64,000 bases of DNA from an uncultured Alphaproteobacteria bacterium (GTDB taxonomy: Bacteria > Pseudomonadota > Alphaproteobacteria > RF32 > CAG-239). Below, in pieces: positions 8,163-17,451 of the stretch (position 1 is the stretch's first letter; each line of letters begins with the position of its first letter). A program made the position numbers and the translations under genes. The stretch covers positions 110,867 to 174,866 of the forward strand of contig CAKQSV010000003.1 of assembly GCA_934273635.1 (NCBI GenBank), read 5' to 3'. The notes beneath the pieces are model-generated. The model had not been told where the DNA came from, searched no databases, and saw nothing but the letters and a program-made list of their open reading frames with translations.

Positions 8163-8994
8163 GGATGCGAGATTTGTTTACCTCATCAAACGCCATTAAG
8201 TCGGAAATGACTTTTTCCATATCTTTCAAAGCGATAGTGTTTGGACCATCGGATAACGCTTTGTCAGGGTTTTCGTGCGTTTCCATAAACACGGCAGCCA
8301 CGCCGACAGCAACGGCCGCGCGCGCCAACACCGGCGCAAACTCTCGCTGACCGCCGGAACAGCCGCCCAAGCCTCCCGGTTGTTGCACCGAGTGGGTGGC
8401 ATCAAAAATCACCGGACAACCGGTATCTTTGGCCATTTCGGGGAACGAGCGCATATCCGTCACCAAAGTGTTGTAGCCAAAACTGGTGCCGCGTTCAGTC
8501 AAACAAACGTTAAAGTTGCCGGAATCTTCGGCTTTTTTAACCAGATTTTTAACATCCCAAGGCGCTAAAAACTGTCCTTTTTTAATGTTCAAAACCTTAC
8601 CGGTCTTAGCGGCGGCAACGACCAAATCTGTCTGACGGCACAAAAACGCCGGAATCTGCAACATATCAACATGCTGCGCCACAACAGCACACTGCTCTTT
8701 TTCGTGAACATCGGTCACAATCGGACAATGATAAAGTTTTTTAATCTCGTCAAAAGTCTTCATCCCCTCATCAATTCCAACACCGCGCGGACCATTGATT
8801 GAGGTGCGGTTGGCTTTGTCAAACGAGGCTTTGAAAATATACTTCACGCCGAGCTTGTTGGTCAGTTCAACCATTTTTCCGGCCAAATCAACCGCGTGCT
8901 GATGGCTCTCAATTTGGCAGGGACCGGCAATAATAGCGATGGGCAAATGATTGCCGATTTGAAAATTGCCGATCTTGATTGTTCTTTGTTCCAT
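8152..8994 (-). CDS. kdsA: 3-deoxy-8-phosphooctulonate synthase (Kdo-8-P synthase), metal-dependent class
   Basis: 280 residues, full length. It condenses phosphoenolpyruvate with arabinose 5-phosphate, the first committed step to Kdo of lipopolysaccharide. Signature blocks are GPCQIES (24-30), FKASFDKANRTS, GTSFGYN and FMETHENPDKALSDGPN. Cys26 stands where metal-independent enzymes such as E. coli KdsA have Asn, so this is a class II, metal-dependent enzyme. It has its own promoter (9032-9059) and an AAGGA ribosome site, and leads a kdsA-recO-parC-DUF6898 transcript. Confidence 0.96.
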   Translation of the reverse strand: MEQRTIKIGNFQIGNHLPIAIIAGPCQIESHQHAVDLAGKMVELTNKLGVKYIFKASFDKANRTSINGPRGVGIDEGMKTFDEIKKLYHCPIVTDVHEKEQCAVVAQHVDMLQIPAFLCRQTDLVVAAAKTGKVLNIKKGQFLAPWDVKNLVKKAEDSGNFNVCLTERGTSFGYNTLVTDMRSFPEMAKDTGCPVIFDATHSVQQPGGLGGCSGGQREFAPVLARAAVAVGVAAVFMETHENPDKALSDGPNTIALKDMEKVISDLMAFDEVNKSRIHDY

Positions 8995-9031
8995 AATGTT
9001 ATCCTTATGTTGTTAAATTTTTGATAGGGTC

Positions 9032-9059
9032 ATCATAGCAAAATTTAACTTTCGCGCAA
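9032..9059 (-). promoter_or_regulatory. Promoter of kdsA
   Basis: Minus-strand TTGCGC and TATGAT with a 16-bp spacer, about 35 bp before the start codon. It would separate kdsA transcription from pyrG upstream. Confidence 0.5.
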
Positions 9060-9130
9060 TCAAACACTCAATTTAATTCACAGCCCGTAAGAAGAAGCAG
9101 TCCTGATTTATATTGACTCCTTTATTGAAT

Positions 9131-9210
9131 CTGGATTGCCACACCCTATTGGGTTCGCAATGACGTATCTGGGGTAACGTGCCCTAACCTCTCTGATAAT
9201 TTAGAGAGGG
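9131..9210. repeat. Palindromic repeat pair (REP-like core plus CCTCTCT hairpin)
   Basis: 9131-9165 is one copy of a dispersed palindrome whose ends read CTGGATTGC and CGCAATGACG. 9187-9208 is a second hairpin, CCTCTCT/AGAGAGG. Related copies occur near 17.5, 23.6-23.9 and 26.4-26.7 kb. The 9060-9246 spacer otherwise holds nothing recognised. Confidence 0.75.
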
Positions 9211-9246
9211 AATAAACATTGGTGGAGAATTTTTTAATAAACACAC

Positions 9247-9283
9247 AAAAAACCCCGAGGTGGAAACAAGCCGCCACGGGGTT
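9247..9283 (-). terminator. Terminator of the 338-aa orphan gene
   Basis: Stem AACCCCG/CGGGGTT with an inner GGTGG/CCGCC pairing and a run of T on the minus strand, ending six bases after the gene at 9289. Confidence 0.8.
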
Positions 9284-9288
9284 AATTG

Positions 9289-10305
9289 TTAAATCATTTT
9301 CATGCGGAACACATCTATGCGTCGGCGCAACCAATACAGCTTGCGACGCCAACCGGAAACCGGCTTGTGTTTTGCCAAAATGTCTTTGTGAACATCATCA
9401 CCGCACTGGAACGAACGCTGAGCCAGTTTTTCAACATCGTTGAGCAACAGTTGGCGACCATAACCATCGCAGAAGCCCCACAAGTTCTTAAACTCAGCCT
9501 CGCTCACATAGAACAAAGCCTCGCTCAACTCATCGGTCAGATAAAACTTCTGCTGCGGCAACACCACAAGAGTTTGCTCTGTCTGGCAAAAATCCTTCAA
9601 CTCTGCCAATGATGACACCACATACGGAGACACGAACTCATCTTGCCCCTCCGCATCAAAAATGCTCAAAAAGCAACGACTGGCATACGCGTTATACTTT
9701 GCATCATCAGCGTCTGTCACCAACACCAATGTGACTGACTGCTGCGCATAAGTCGCGCGCACACAACTGCACAACTCCATTGCTATACCCCATGAAGCAC
9801 TGTCGCTCACCAATACGGCAACGACCGACACCGGTTTAATCACGCGGTCAATCTCCATGCCCGAGAAATACAAACTTAAATTCTCGGAACACAGCAACGG
9901 AATATTAAACAGCTCCGGACGAACAATCTTGATATTTTTGCCCAACTTTTGAGCAAACACTTTCAACTGTCCCTGCAACCACTCGCCGCAAACGACCAAA
10001 CTCTCATCTTTGACAAAAGCATTCATCATACGATGAGTCACACCAACCTTTTGGGCTGAAGTACCGCCATTGCTTCTCTCACACTCACGTTCAGTCCACA
10101 AACTGCGGATGCTGTTGACCTCAACCTTGTGACCGTAAGCCTCGGAAACATAATGTGCAATCTCATGAGCGGCATTTTCATACGACTTGCCCTGCTCATA
10201 ATAAACACACTCAATTTTCTCACTCAAGTTAGGAAAAATCCAACAAGATTTCAGCGGACGAGAATTCAACTCGTAAACACTCTGAGCTAATTTTTTTAAT
10301 TTCAT
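9289..10305 (-). CDS. Orphan 338-aa cytoplasmic protein between pyrG and kdsA
   Basis: No signal peptide or membrane segment. A hydrophobic strand-rich core (VSVVAVLVSDSASWG, VTLVLVTDADDAKY, TLVVLPQQKFYL) suggests an alpha/beta fold, and the C-terminus is very basic (WRRKLYWLRRRIDVFRMK). I do not recognise a family. It interrupts a gene order usually compact in alphaproteobacteria (pyrG next to kdsA) and has its own promoter, an AU-rich leader without ribosome site, and its own terminator. It therefore looks like an inserted single-gene cassette. Confidence 0.75.
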   Translation of the reverse strand: MKLKKLAQSVYELNSRPLKSCWIFPNLSEKIECVYYEQGKSYENAAHEIAHYVSEAYGHKVEVNSIRSLWTERECERSNGGTSAQKVGVTHRMMNAFVKDESLVVCGEWLQGQLKVFAQKLGKNIKIVRPELFNIPLLCSENLSLYFSGMEIDRVIKPVSVVAVLVSDSASWGIAMELCSCVRATYAQQSVTLVLVTDADDAKYNAYASRCFLSIFDAEGQDEFVSPYVVSSLAELKDFCQTEQTLVVLPQQKFYLTDELSEALFYVSEAEFKNLWGFCDGYGRQLLLNDVEKLAQRSFQCGDDVHKDILAKHKPVSGWRRKLYWLRRRIDVFRMKMI

Positions 10306-10379
10306 ATCTTTTTTGTAATAATTAAGTGAATAATAATTTTATCAAGGGCGCATTGTAGCCTTTTTTTGTCAAATTTCAA
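10306..10379 (-). promoter_or_regulatory. Promoter and leader without Shine-Dalgarno for the 338-aa gene
   Basis: TTGAAA at 10379-10374 and TACAAT at 10357-10352 have a 16-bp spacer. The leader contains ATTATTCACTTAA (10334-10322), close to the ATTATTAATTTAA motif seen before other orphan genes, and no purine-rich ribosome site before the ATG. Confidence 0.5.
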
Positions 10380-10386
10380 GCATTTT

Positions 10387-12036
10387 TTACAACAATCTGC
10401 TTTGCTTGATAGCGGCCGCAATAAACGACACAAACAGCGGGTGCGGCGCAAACGGCTTAGACTTAAGCTCGGGGTGGAACTGCACACCCACAAACCACGG
10501 ATGATCTTTGCGTTCCACAATCTCGGGCAGCTTGCCATCCGGCGATTTACCGACCACAAACATCCCGTTATCGTTCAAAACTTTTTCATAACTCAAGTTC
10601 ACTTCATAGCGGTGACGGTGACGTTCGGAAATCATCTCTGTGCCGTAAATTTCTTGAACCAAAGAGCCCTCACTCAAACGACAAGGATATGCACCCAAAC
10701 GCATAGTGCCGCCCAAATCTCCGTCCTTGCAACGAATCTCCTTAGCGCCTTCTTTGTCCCACTCGGTCATCAAGCCGACAACCGGCTCGCAATCCGCGCC
10801 AAACTCGGTGGTATTGGCGTTTTTGACCCCTGCCAAATGGCGCATGGTCTCAATAACCGCCATTTGCATACCAAAACAGATGCCCAAAAACGGAATCTTG
10901 TGCTCGCGGGCATATTCAATCGCCGCGATTTTTCCCTCTGTTCCACGGTGTCCGAAACCTCCGGGGACTAAAATGGCGCTGACATCATTTAAATGCGCCG
11001 CGGCGCCGTCTTTTTCGATATCCTCGCTGTCAATCCACTTAATTTTAACCTTATATTTGTTGGCAATACCACCGTGCGTTAAAGCCTCGCCCAACGACTT
11101 ATAAGCCTCAAGCAACTGCATATATTTACCAACCACCGCGACCTTGACCGTGCCTTCGGGATTGCGCAACACATCAACAATATGACGCCATTTGCTCAAA
11201 TCGGCCGGCTGACTGCAATCAATGCCGAAATGCTTGCAAACCTGCTTGTCCATCCCCTCTTCCGAATAAGAAATCGGCACTTGATAAATGCTGTCGGCAT
11301 CGCGGGCGGTAATCACGTTTTCTTCACGGATGTTGCAGAATAAAGCAATTTTGCGCTTTTCGTTTTGCGGAATATCGCAACAGCAACGGCACAACAACAT
11401 ATCGGGCTGAATACCGTATTCCTGCAATTTTTTTACCGAGTGTTGCGTCGGTTTGGTTTTTAACTCGCCGGCAGTCGGAATATATGGCAGCAAGGTTACA
11501 TGAATAAACATCGCGCGCTCACGACCCAAGTCATACGCCACCTGACGAATAGCCTCCAGATAAGGCTGACCTTCAATATCACCAACCGTACCGCCGATTT
11601 CGCACAACACAAAATCTTCATCGGTAATATCTGATAAAATAAAATCTTTTATCTCATTAGTCACATGCGGCACAACCTGTATTGTCGCGCCCAGATAGTC
11701 GCCGTGTCTTTCTTTGTCAATCACACGCTGATAAATCTTGCCGGTGGTCACGCTGTCGGTCTTTTTGGCAGGCACGCCCGAAAAACGCTCATAGTGCCCC
11801 AAGTCCAAATCGGCCTCCGTACCGTCATCCGTCACAAAAACCTCGCCATGCTGATAAGGGCTCATTGTTCCGGGGTCGACGTTGAGGTAAGGATCGAGCT
11901 TGCGCAACCGAACCTTAAAACCGCGACTCTGCAAAACAGACGCCAACGATGCCGACGCCAAACCCTTGCCAAGCGAAGAAACCACGCCGCCGGTGATAAA
12001 AATAAATTTTGCTTTGTTATCATGTATATCAGTCAT
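10387..12036 (-). CDS. pyrG: CTP synthase
   Basis: 549 residues, full length. It has an N-terminal amidoligase domain with GGVVSSLGKG (16-25) and the nucleotide-binding KLDPYLNVDPGTMSP. The C-terminal class I glutamine amidotransferase domain has the nucleophile Cys387 in LGICFGMQ and a late QFHPE. It makes CTP from UTP, ATP and glutamine. It lies 76 bp after secG, beyond a hairpin, in the common tpiA-secG-pyrG order. Confidence 0.98.
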   Translation of the reverse strand: MTDIHDNKAKFIFITGGVVSSLGKGLASASLASVLQSRGFKVRLRKLDPYLNVDPGTMSPYQHGEVFVTDDGTEADLDLGHYERFSGVPAKKTDSVTTGKIYQRVIDKERHGDYLGATIQVVPHVTNEIKDFILSDITDEDFVLCEIGGTVGDIEGQPYLEAIRQVAYDLGRERAMFIHVTLLPYIPTAGELKTKPTQHSVKKLQEYGIQPDMLLCRCCCDIPQNEKRKIALFCNIREENVITARDADSIYQVPISYSEEGMDKQVCKHFGIDCSQPADLSKWRHIVDVLRNPEGTVKVAVVGKYMQLLEAYKSLGEALTHGGIANKYKVKIKWIDSEDIEKDGAAAHLNDVSAILVPGGFGHRGTEGKIAAIEYAREHKIPFLGICFGMQMAVIETMRHLAGVKNANTTEFGADCEPVVGLMTEWDKEGAKEIRCKDGDLGGTMRLGAYPCRLSEGSLVQEIYGTEMISERHRHRYEVNLSYEKVLNDNGMFVVGKSPDGKLPEIVERKDHPWFVGVQFHPELKSKPFAPHPLFVSFIAAAIKQSRLL

Positions 12037-12061
12037 ATTCAGTCCTTGGATTTAAAGTGAC

Positions 12062-12090
12062 AAGGGCACCTTTGAGAAAAGGTGCCCTTA
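12062..12090 (-). terminator. Hairpin between secG and pyrG
   Basis: A perfect 12-bp stem (AAGGGCACCTTT and complement) with a four-base loop. The T-tail is weak, so it may be a leaky terminator or an RNA-stabilising hairpin after secG. Confidence 0.6.
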
Positions 12091-12112
12091 ACTATGTGAT
12101 TGGGATTATTCA

Positions 12113-12436
12113 TTATTCGCCGGCTACCGGTGCGCTCGGAGCGCTTGGTTCTGCGGGCGCGGATTGCGCCGCCGGTGTTTCTAAGATTGAGGTTGCTTTG
12201 GGCGCTGCCGATTTATAAAGCAAAGACAAAGCAATAGCCGCCAAAAAGAACAACGTTGCCAAAACGGAAGTCAATTTGGTTAAAAAGTTGCCGGTGCCGC
12301 GAGCGCTAAAGATTGAACTTGCGCCACTGCCGCCGCCCAAACCATTAAGCGCACCGCCTGATGAGCGTTGCATCAGGATAACGGCAACCAAAAAAATGGC
12401 CACCAACAAATAAAACACGAGTAAAACTGTTTCCAT
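12113..12436 (-). CDS. secG: Preprotein translocase subunit SecG
   Basis: 107 residues. Two membrane helices (about 2-20 and 51-70) flank a Gly/Ser-rich loop containing LMQRSSGGALNGLGGGSG, the family signature, with a C-terminal Ala/Pro-rich tail as often seen in alphaproteobacteria. It assists the SecYE channel during export. It lies downstream of tpiA. A ribosome site AAGGAATAAGG precedes the ATG. Confidence 0.95.
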   Translation of the reverse strand: METVLLVFYLLVAIFLVAVILMQRSSGGALNGLGGGSGASSIFSARGTGNFLTKLTSVLATLFFLAAIALSLLYKSAAPKATSILETPAAQSAPAEPSAPSAPVAGE

Positions 12437-12482
12437 ACCTTATTCCTTTCTTTGAGGTGCACTATAAAACGGATTTATAAAA

Positions 12483-13244
12483 TTAGCAACCCGCATTTTC
12501 AGCAATACCCAAGAAATCTGCCGTCTTAAGGCTGGCGCCGCCGATTAAGGCACCGTCGACATCAGGCAAAGACAAAAATTCTTTGGCATTGGAAGGTTTA
12601 ACCGAACCGCCATACAAAATGCGCATTTTATTGGCGTTGCCCTTGCCCAACTTTTTGGCCAGGGCTTTACGGACAGCGGCGTGAACATCTTCAACATCTT
12701 GAGCGGTCGGCGTTTTGCCGGTGCCGATAGCCCACACAGGCTCATAAGCGATAACCGTATTCGCGGCGGTAGCGCTTTCAGGAACCGAACCCAAAATCTG
12801 CGAAGTGCAAACCTCGATGGTTTTACCGGCGTCTCTCTGTGCCTCGGTCTCGCCGATGCAAATAATTGCCTTTAAGCCCTGTTCGTGAGCGGCAACAGTT
12901 TTTTTGCTGACCAACTCATCGGTCTCGCCATGGTCGGCGCGGCGCTCGGAGTGACCTAAGATAACATAGGTGCAACCGATTTCTTTGAGCATTACCGGAC
13001 TGATGTCACCGGTATGAGCGCCTTTTTCGGTGAAATGGCAATCTTGCGCGCCCAACGCAACCTTAGCGCCACGCAAGGCTTTTTTGACAGATGTCAAAAG
13101 CGTGAACGGCGGGCAGACCAAAAACTCGCACTCCCATTTGCCTTTAGCTTTAACGCCGGCGGCAATGCCTTTGGCCAATTCAACACCGTCCGCGAGCAAT
13201 CCGTTCATTTTCCAGTTTCCTGCAATCAAGATTTTTCTTGCCAT
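12483..13244 (-). CDS. tpiA: Triosephosphate isomerase
   Basis: 253 residues, standard length. Catalytic residues are visible: Lys12 in GNWKMNG, His98 in ILGHSERR and Glu168 in AYEPVWAIGTG, plus the phosphate-binding YGGSVKPSN and GALIGGASL. It interconverts dihydroxyacetone phosphate and glyceraldehyde 3-phosphate. It is transcribed away from ppiD; the 149-bp spacer must hold both promoters. Confidence 0.98.
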   Translation of the reverse strand: MARKILIAGNWKMNGLLADGVELAKGIAAGVKAKGKWECEFLVCPPFTLLTSVKKALRGAKVALGAQDCHFTEKGAHTGDISPVMLKEIGCTYVILGHSERRADHGETDELVSKKTVAAHEQGLKAIICIGETEAQRDAGKTIEVCTSQILGSVPESATAANTVIAYEPVWAIGTGKTPTAQDVEDVHAAVRKALAKKLGKGNANKMRILYGGSVKPSNAKEFLSLPDVDGALIGGASLKTADFLGIAENAGC

Positions 13245-13393
13245 TTTATTATCCTCTGTAAAATTAAATTAACGTCCTTTTTCGTCTTGATAGCATAGCT
13301 TAAAAAACTTTTCAACACGAATATTTATGAGATTGCATATCTTGTAAAAATGCCCCATAATCACCGCAGAATTTTGATAATGGGAATAAATAA

Positions 13394-15268
13394 ATGATAA
13401 CGAAATTTAGAAAACTTCAGGACACTTGGTTTGCCAAAAGCATTCTTATCCTGACCGGACTGAGCTTTGTGTCGCTGTTCGGCGTTGCCGGATATATGGG
13501 CAGTGTGGGCAAAAACCGTCCGGTAATCAAGGTGGACAGTTATGAACTTTTGCAAAGCGAGGCTTATGCCCAACTCGATAAAGAAATCAATGTCGCAAAA
13601 AAATTGTTCGGAGACACTTTTGAGGTCAGCGACACTATTCGCTTGGGGATGTTGCAAGATATTGTGCAGAAAAACCTCAACAATATGATTGTGCGCAATC
13701 TGGCACAGAAAAATAATGTCAGCATCAGCGACAATTTGGTGCGTCAGGTGATTTATTCACAGCCTGAGTTTCGCGGCGCCGATGGTCGTTTTGATATTAA
13801 CCGTCTGCGGCAGATTTTGTCCGCTTCCGACTGGACCGAACAACAATATATAGACTCTATCCGTCAGGATATTGTTAAACAAAGTATTGTGCAAACACCA
13901 ATCGAAGGCATCAACGTTCCGCAGGTCTTGTTGAAATACGCCGCAAAAATCAACAATCAGAAGCGCGTTTTCAAATATATTTCTTTAGACACAAAAACTC
14001 TGCCGATTGAACGCAAAATCTCCGAAGACGAAGTTTTGCAATATTATCAAGACTTCAATTTGAGTTTTATGGCACCTGAAACCCGCGATGTTTCCTTCTT
14101 CTATCTGTCTAATGATATGATTGAAAAGCTCATCAACATCAGTGACGCCGACGCCGAAGAGTATTATCGCCAAAATCAGGCGCAGTTTGAAACTCCGGCA
14201 ACTCGTAAGGTTTTGCAAATGGTGTTTGACAACGAAAAAGCCGCTGCCGAAGCCGCTGCCGAGCTTGCCAAAGGCGCTGATTTCTATGACGTTGCCGCCC
14301 GATTAGCCAAGCAGTCAAAAGCGGATACCGACCTTGGCTTTGTGGCAAAAGATATGTTGCTTGAAGAGCTCGCAGACCCTATTTTTGAAGCCGCGCAAGG
14401 AAAAATAGTGGGACCTGTCCAAACCGGTATGGGTTGGCATGTGGTTAAGGTTGAGGCTTTGAAGGCTGGTTCTAAAACCGAAAAGAGCAAGGCTTTGGCG
14501 CAGATTAAAGACCACCTGAAAAAAGAACGGATTTATGATGAGGCTTATGCCCTCGCCGCCAATATGGAAGACAAAGCCGGCGCAGGCTCCAGCCTTGAGA
14601 ATATTGCAACCGAGATGAAAGCGACTGTTCATAAGGTTAAAAATCTGCAAGAAAACGGCACTGCTCAGCAGAGCAACGCTAACCTCAAAAAAATTGTCTC
14701 AGCGCCTGATTTTATTGATATGGCATTTTCTTATAACGCCGGAGAAATCAGTCAGGTGATTGAGCTTGACGACGGTTTCGCCCTGCTTCGCGTGGACGCG
14801 GTTTATGACACCCACCCCAAAGAATTGGCGGAGGTTCGTCCTGAAATCGTTAAGATGTGGGAAGCGAACGAACGCGCCGCCATTGCGCAGGAAATCACCA
14901 ACGATGTCTTGCACGATTTGGAAAACGGCGACAGTATCGACGAGGTTGCCTCCCGTTTCAAACTCAATTTGAAGAGCACCGCGGCGATTGCTCGCAATCA
15001 GCCTTTTGCGGAACTGACAAATGCTGAGATGAACGACCTGTTCTTGGAAAAAATCGGCACCCCGCGGATTTTTAACAACGGCGACAAAGAGATTATTGCC
15101 GTCACGGCCGACATTATCAACAGCGCCGCCGACGCTAAATCTGACGACGCGGTTTTGCGTCAGGTCAAGTTGGATTTATCTCAGGAATACGCCAACCGCC
15201 TGTTGTCTGATTTTAGCAGCGACTACGATGTTCGTGTCAAATATCGCCTGTTAGGTTTGGCGGACTAA
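13394..15268 (+). CDS. ppiD: Membrane-anchored peptidyl-prolyl isomerase / chaperone PpiD (SurA family)
   Basis: 624 residues. One N-terminal membrane helix (about 16-35) with basic residues before it anchors a periplasmic part. A SurA-like N-terminal chaperone domain comes first (about 40-200), and the parvulin domain lies around 265-360 with FYDVAARLAKQS, DLGFV and GPVQTGMGWHVVKV. It helps outer-membrane and exported proteins fold near the Sec channel. It stands opposite tpiA-secG. Ribosome site GGGAA lies before the ATG. A strong terminator follows. Confidence 0.92.
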   Translation: MITKFRKLQDTWFAKSILILTGLSFVSLFGVAGYMGSVGKNRPVIKVDSYELLQSEAYAQLDKEINVAKKLFGDTFEVSDTIRLGMLQDIVQKNLNNMIVRNLAQKNNVSISDNLVRQVIYSQPEFRGADGRFDINRLRQILSASDWTEQQYIDSIRQDIVKQSIVQTPIEGINVPQVLLKYAAKINNQKRVFKYISLDTKTLPIERKISEDEVLQYYQDFNLSFMAPETRDVSFFYLSNDMIEKLINISDADAEEYYRQNQAQFETPATRKVLQMVFDNEKAAAEAAAELAKGADFYDVAARLAKQSKADTDLGFVAKDMLLEELADPIFEAAQGKIVGPVQTGMGWHVVKVEALKAGSKTEKSKALAQIKDHLKKERIYDEAYALAANMEDKAGAGSSLENIATEMKATVHKVKNLQENGTAQQSNANLKKIVSAPDFIDMAFSYNAGEISQVIELDDGFALLRVDAVYDTHPKELAEVRPEIVKMWEANERAAIAQEITNDVLHDLENGDSIDEVASRFKLNLKSTAAIARNQPFAELTNAEMNDLFLEKIGTPRIFNNGDKEIIAVTADIINSAADAKSDDAVLRQVKLDLSQEYANRLLSDFSSDYDVRVKYRLLGLAD

Positions 15269-15277
15269 AATTCAGGT

Positions 15278-15334
15278 CTCCCGTGGTTTGAATCGCCTTA
15301 GTTTAAGGTAATTGAAACTTCGGGAGTTTTTTTT
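15278..15334 (+). terminator. Terminator of ppiD
   Basis: A long hairpin: CTCCCG/CGGGAG, then GTTT/AAAC, then CCTTA/TAAGG at the tip, followed by eight T. Confidence 0.9.
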
Positions 15335-15336
15335 GC

Positions 15337-15405
15337 TTGCATTTCTTGCCAAAATTTGCTAAAAGCGTTGGTGATAATGTTATTATTAATTTAAATTACA
15401 AGTTT
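15337..15405 (+). promoter_or_regulatory. Promoter and AU-rich leader of the 98-aa gene
   Basis: TTGCAT (15337-15342) begins right after the ppiD terminator; CTAAAA lies 16 bp on. The leader carries ATTATTAATTTAAA at 15382-15395, ten bases before the ATG, and no Shine-Dalgarno sequence. The same 14-mer occurs upstream of the gene at 50856. Confidence 0.5.
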
Positions 15406-15702
15406 ATGGATAAAGTTATTATTGTCGTTTGCAACAAGTATCAGTTGTTTTTGGATGAGCCTTATAGCTTTGATTTGCCTAAGGTTGTCCGCTTGAGAAA
15501 TGTAGTGCGCAATCTTATGGCTCACAAGCATACGCACATTGTTAAGAACAAAAAGCTTTTGTTGGAACAAAATCTGCCAAAAGGTCGCAGAGCAAGAATC
15601 GAAGCCAGTCTCAAACTTGATGAAAAACATCATGAGACATTGGCTAATATCTTCCCTGCCCTTGAGCAAGATATTGAACGCAGAAAGTTTTCCGGCAAAT
15701 AG
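15406..15702 (+). CDS. Orphan 98-aa protein
   Basis: Starts at ATG 15406; an upstream in-frame TTG at 15337 would overlap the promoter. The first part (MDKVIIVVCNKYQLFLDEPY) is strand-like; the rest is helical and basic with KNKKLLLEQNLPKGRRARIEA. No signal peptide. Family unknown. It forms a self-contained cassette with its own promoter, leader and terminator between ppiD and proS. Confidence 0.65.
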   Translation: MDKVIIVVCNKYQLFLDEPYSFDLPKVVRLRNVVRNLMAHKHTHIVKNKKLLLEQNLPKGRRARIEASLKLDEKHHETLANIFPALEQDIERRKFSGK

Positions 15703-15725
15703 TTTGAGCTGATTGTATCTATTCT

Positions 15726-15755
15726 AACTCCGCAATTAACGTTGCGGAGTTTTTT
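15726..15755 (+). terminator. Terminator of the 98-aa gene
   Basis: Stem AACTCCGCAA/TTGCGGAGTT with a short loop and a T-run. Confidence 0.85.
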
Positions 15756-15851
15756 GTTTACTTTTCAGAATATCGTTTTATACTGCCCCTGTTGTCTGCC
15801 TCAGTGGGGAGGCGGACTTTTAATTATGTAATATTAAAAAAGGAATAAATT

Positions 15852-17369
15852 ATGGGACTTAAAAACACAAGAGCAGGAAACTATCCTGAGTGGTATCAAA
15901 ACGTTGTCAGCGAAGCCGATATGGCTGAAAACTCCGCCTCTCCGGGGTGTATGGTTATCAAACCGTGGGGATATGGCATGTGGGAGCGTATCCGCGACGT
16001 TTTTGACGAAAAAATCAAAGAAACCGAGCACGAAAACTGCTACTTCCCGATGTTTATTCCGTTGTCGTTTTTTCAAAAAGAGGCCGAGCATGTTGACGGC
16101 TTTGCCAAAGAGATGGCTGTGGTTACTCACTCGCGTTTGTCTATGAAAGACGGCAAACTGACGCCTGATTCCGAGCTTGACGAACCGTTAATCGTACGTC
16201 CGACATCTGAGGCGATTATTGCCGACTCTTTTTCAAAATGGGTCAAATCATATCGCGACTTGCCGGTTTTGGTCAACCAATGGGCAAACGTTGTGCGTTG
16301 GGAAATGCGCCCTCGCCTGTTTTTGCGCACGCGTGAATTTTTGTGGCAGGAAGGTCATACCGCTCACGCAACCGCCGCCGAGGCTGAATTTGAGACCACA
16401 ACAATGCTTGAGGCTTATCGCGATTTGTGTGAAAACACTTTGGCTATGCCGGTGTTGAAAGGTCGCAAGCCCGAGCATGAAAAGTTCCCAGGGGCGGTAG
16501 ACACCTATTGCGTTGAGGCTATGATGCAGGATGGTAAAGCTCTGCAAGCCGGAACTTCGCACTTTTTGGGGCAAAACTTTGCAAAATCGGCAAACATCTC
16601 TTTTGTCAACTCACAAGGTCAGCAGGAATACGCCTACACGTCTTCTTGGGGCGTTTCCACCCGCTTAATCGGCGGTGTGATTATGACCCACGCCGATGAC
16701 GACGGTATGGTTGTTCCGCCGAAAATCGCGCCGTATCAGATTATTTTGATTCCGCTGATTAAAAAGCCTGAAGACGCCGAGAAAATTATGGCTTATGTCA
16801 CTCAACTGCAAACCGAACTCAAAACACAGTTCCCGTTTGGCGAAAAAATCAGAATCAAAATCGATAAGCGAGACAAAGCGCCAGCGGATAAATTCTGGGA
16901 GTGGACTCGCAAGGGTGCGCCGGTTATTTGTGAAATCGGTATGCGTGACGTCGAAGGTGACAACATTATGGTTAAAGAACGTATTAAACTTGGCACGCCT
17001 GAGGGCAAAACCGTGGTGGCTCACCAAGAATTTATCAGTTCTGTTGCCATGCGTCTGGAGGGTATTCAAAAGGCTATGTACGATAAAGCTCGCGCCCGTA
17101 TGGAGGCGAATATCCGCACAGACATCACCACGCCTGAAGACTTTAGAACCTACTTTGGCAACTCTAATGTTTGGATTGAAGACGGCAAGCAAGGCAAAGT
17201 GGCGTTTGTCCGCGGCAAGTGGTGTGCCGATCCTGAGTCTGAGGCTATTTTGAAAGAGATGAAAATCACCATCCGTTGCATTCCGTTCGACCAAAGCAAC
17301 ACTGAAGGCGTCTGCCTGTTGACCGGTAAAAAAGCAACGTTGGATGTCATCTACGCCCGCTCATACTAA
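15852..17369 (+). CDS. proS: Prolyl-tRNA synthetase, short archaeal/eukaryotic-type
   Basis: 505 residues. Class II motifs: GCMVIKPWGYGMWERI (motif 1 region), RPTSEAII, RWEMRPRLFLRTREFLWQEGHTAH (motif 2 region) and WGVSTRLIGGVIMTHADDDG (motif 3). An anticodon-binding domain and a small C-terminal domain end in the terminal Tyr of YARSY. This is the ProS-type-3 form, lacking the editing insertion of typical bacterial ProRS. It charges tRNA-Pro. A GGAATAA ribosome site precedes the ATG. Confidence 0.95.
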   Translation: MGLKNTRAGNYPEWYQNVVSEADMAENSASPGCMVIKPWGYGMWERIRDVFDEKIKETEHENCYFPMFIPLSFFQKEAEHVDGFAKEMAVVTHSRLSMKDGKLTPDSELDEPLIVRPTSEAIIADSFSKWVKSYRDLPVLVNQWANVVRWEMRPRLFLRTREFLWQEGHTAHATAAEAEFETTTMLEAYRDLCENTLAMPVLKGRKPEHEKFPGAVDTYCVEAMMQDGKALQAGTSHFLGQNFAKSANISFVNSQGQQEYAYTSSWGVSTRLIGGVIMTHADDDGMVVPPKIAPYQIILIPLIKKPEDAEKIMAYVTQLQTELKTQFPFGEKIRIKIDKRDKAPADKFWEWTRKGAPVICEIGMRDVEGDNIMVKERIKLGTPEGKTVVAHQEFISSVAMRLEGIQKAMYDKARARMEANIRTDITTPEDFRTYFGNSNVWIEDGKQGKVAFVRGKWCADPESEAILKEMKITIRCIPFDQSNTEGVCLLTGKKATLDVIYARSY

Positions 17370-17394
17370 TAAGGAATAATTCCTTAGATGAAGT

Positions 17395-17432
17395 GAACTA
17401 CTATCGGCTTACGCTGGTGGTAGTTCATTTTT
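17395..17432 (+). terminator. Terminator of proS
   Basis: Stem GAACTACTA paired with TGGTAGTTC, followed by ATTTTTAT. Confidence 0.75.
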
Positions 17433-17451
17433 ATAAGGCCTTATTATTCGA

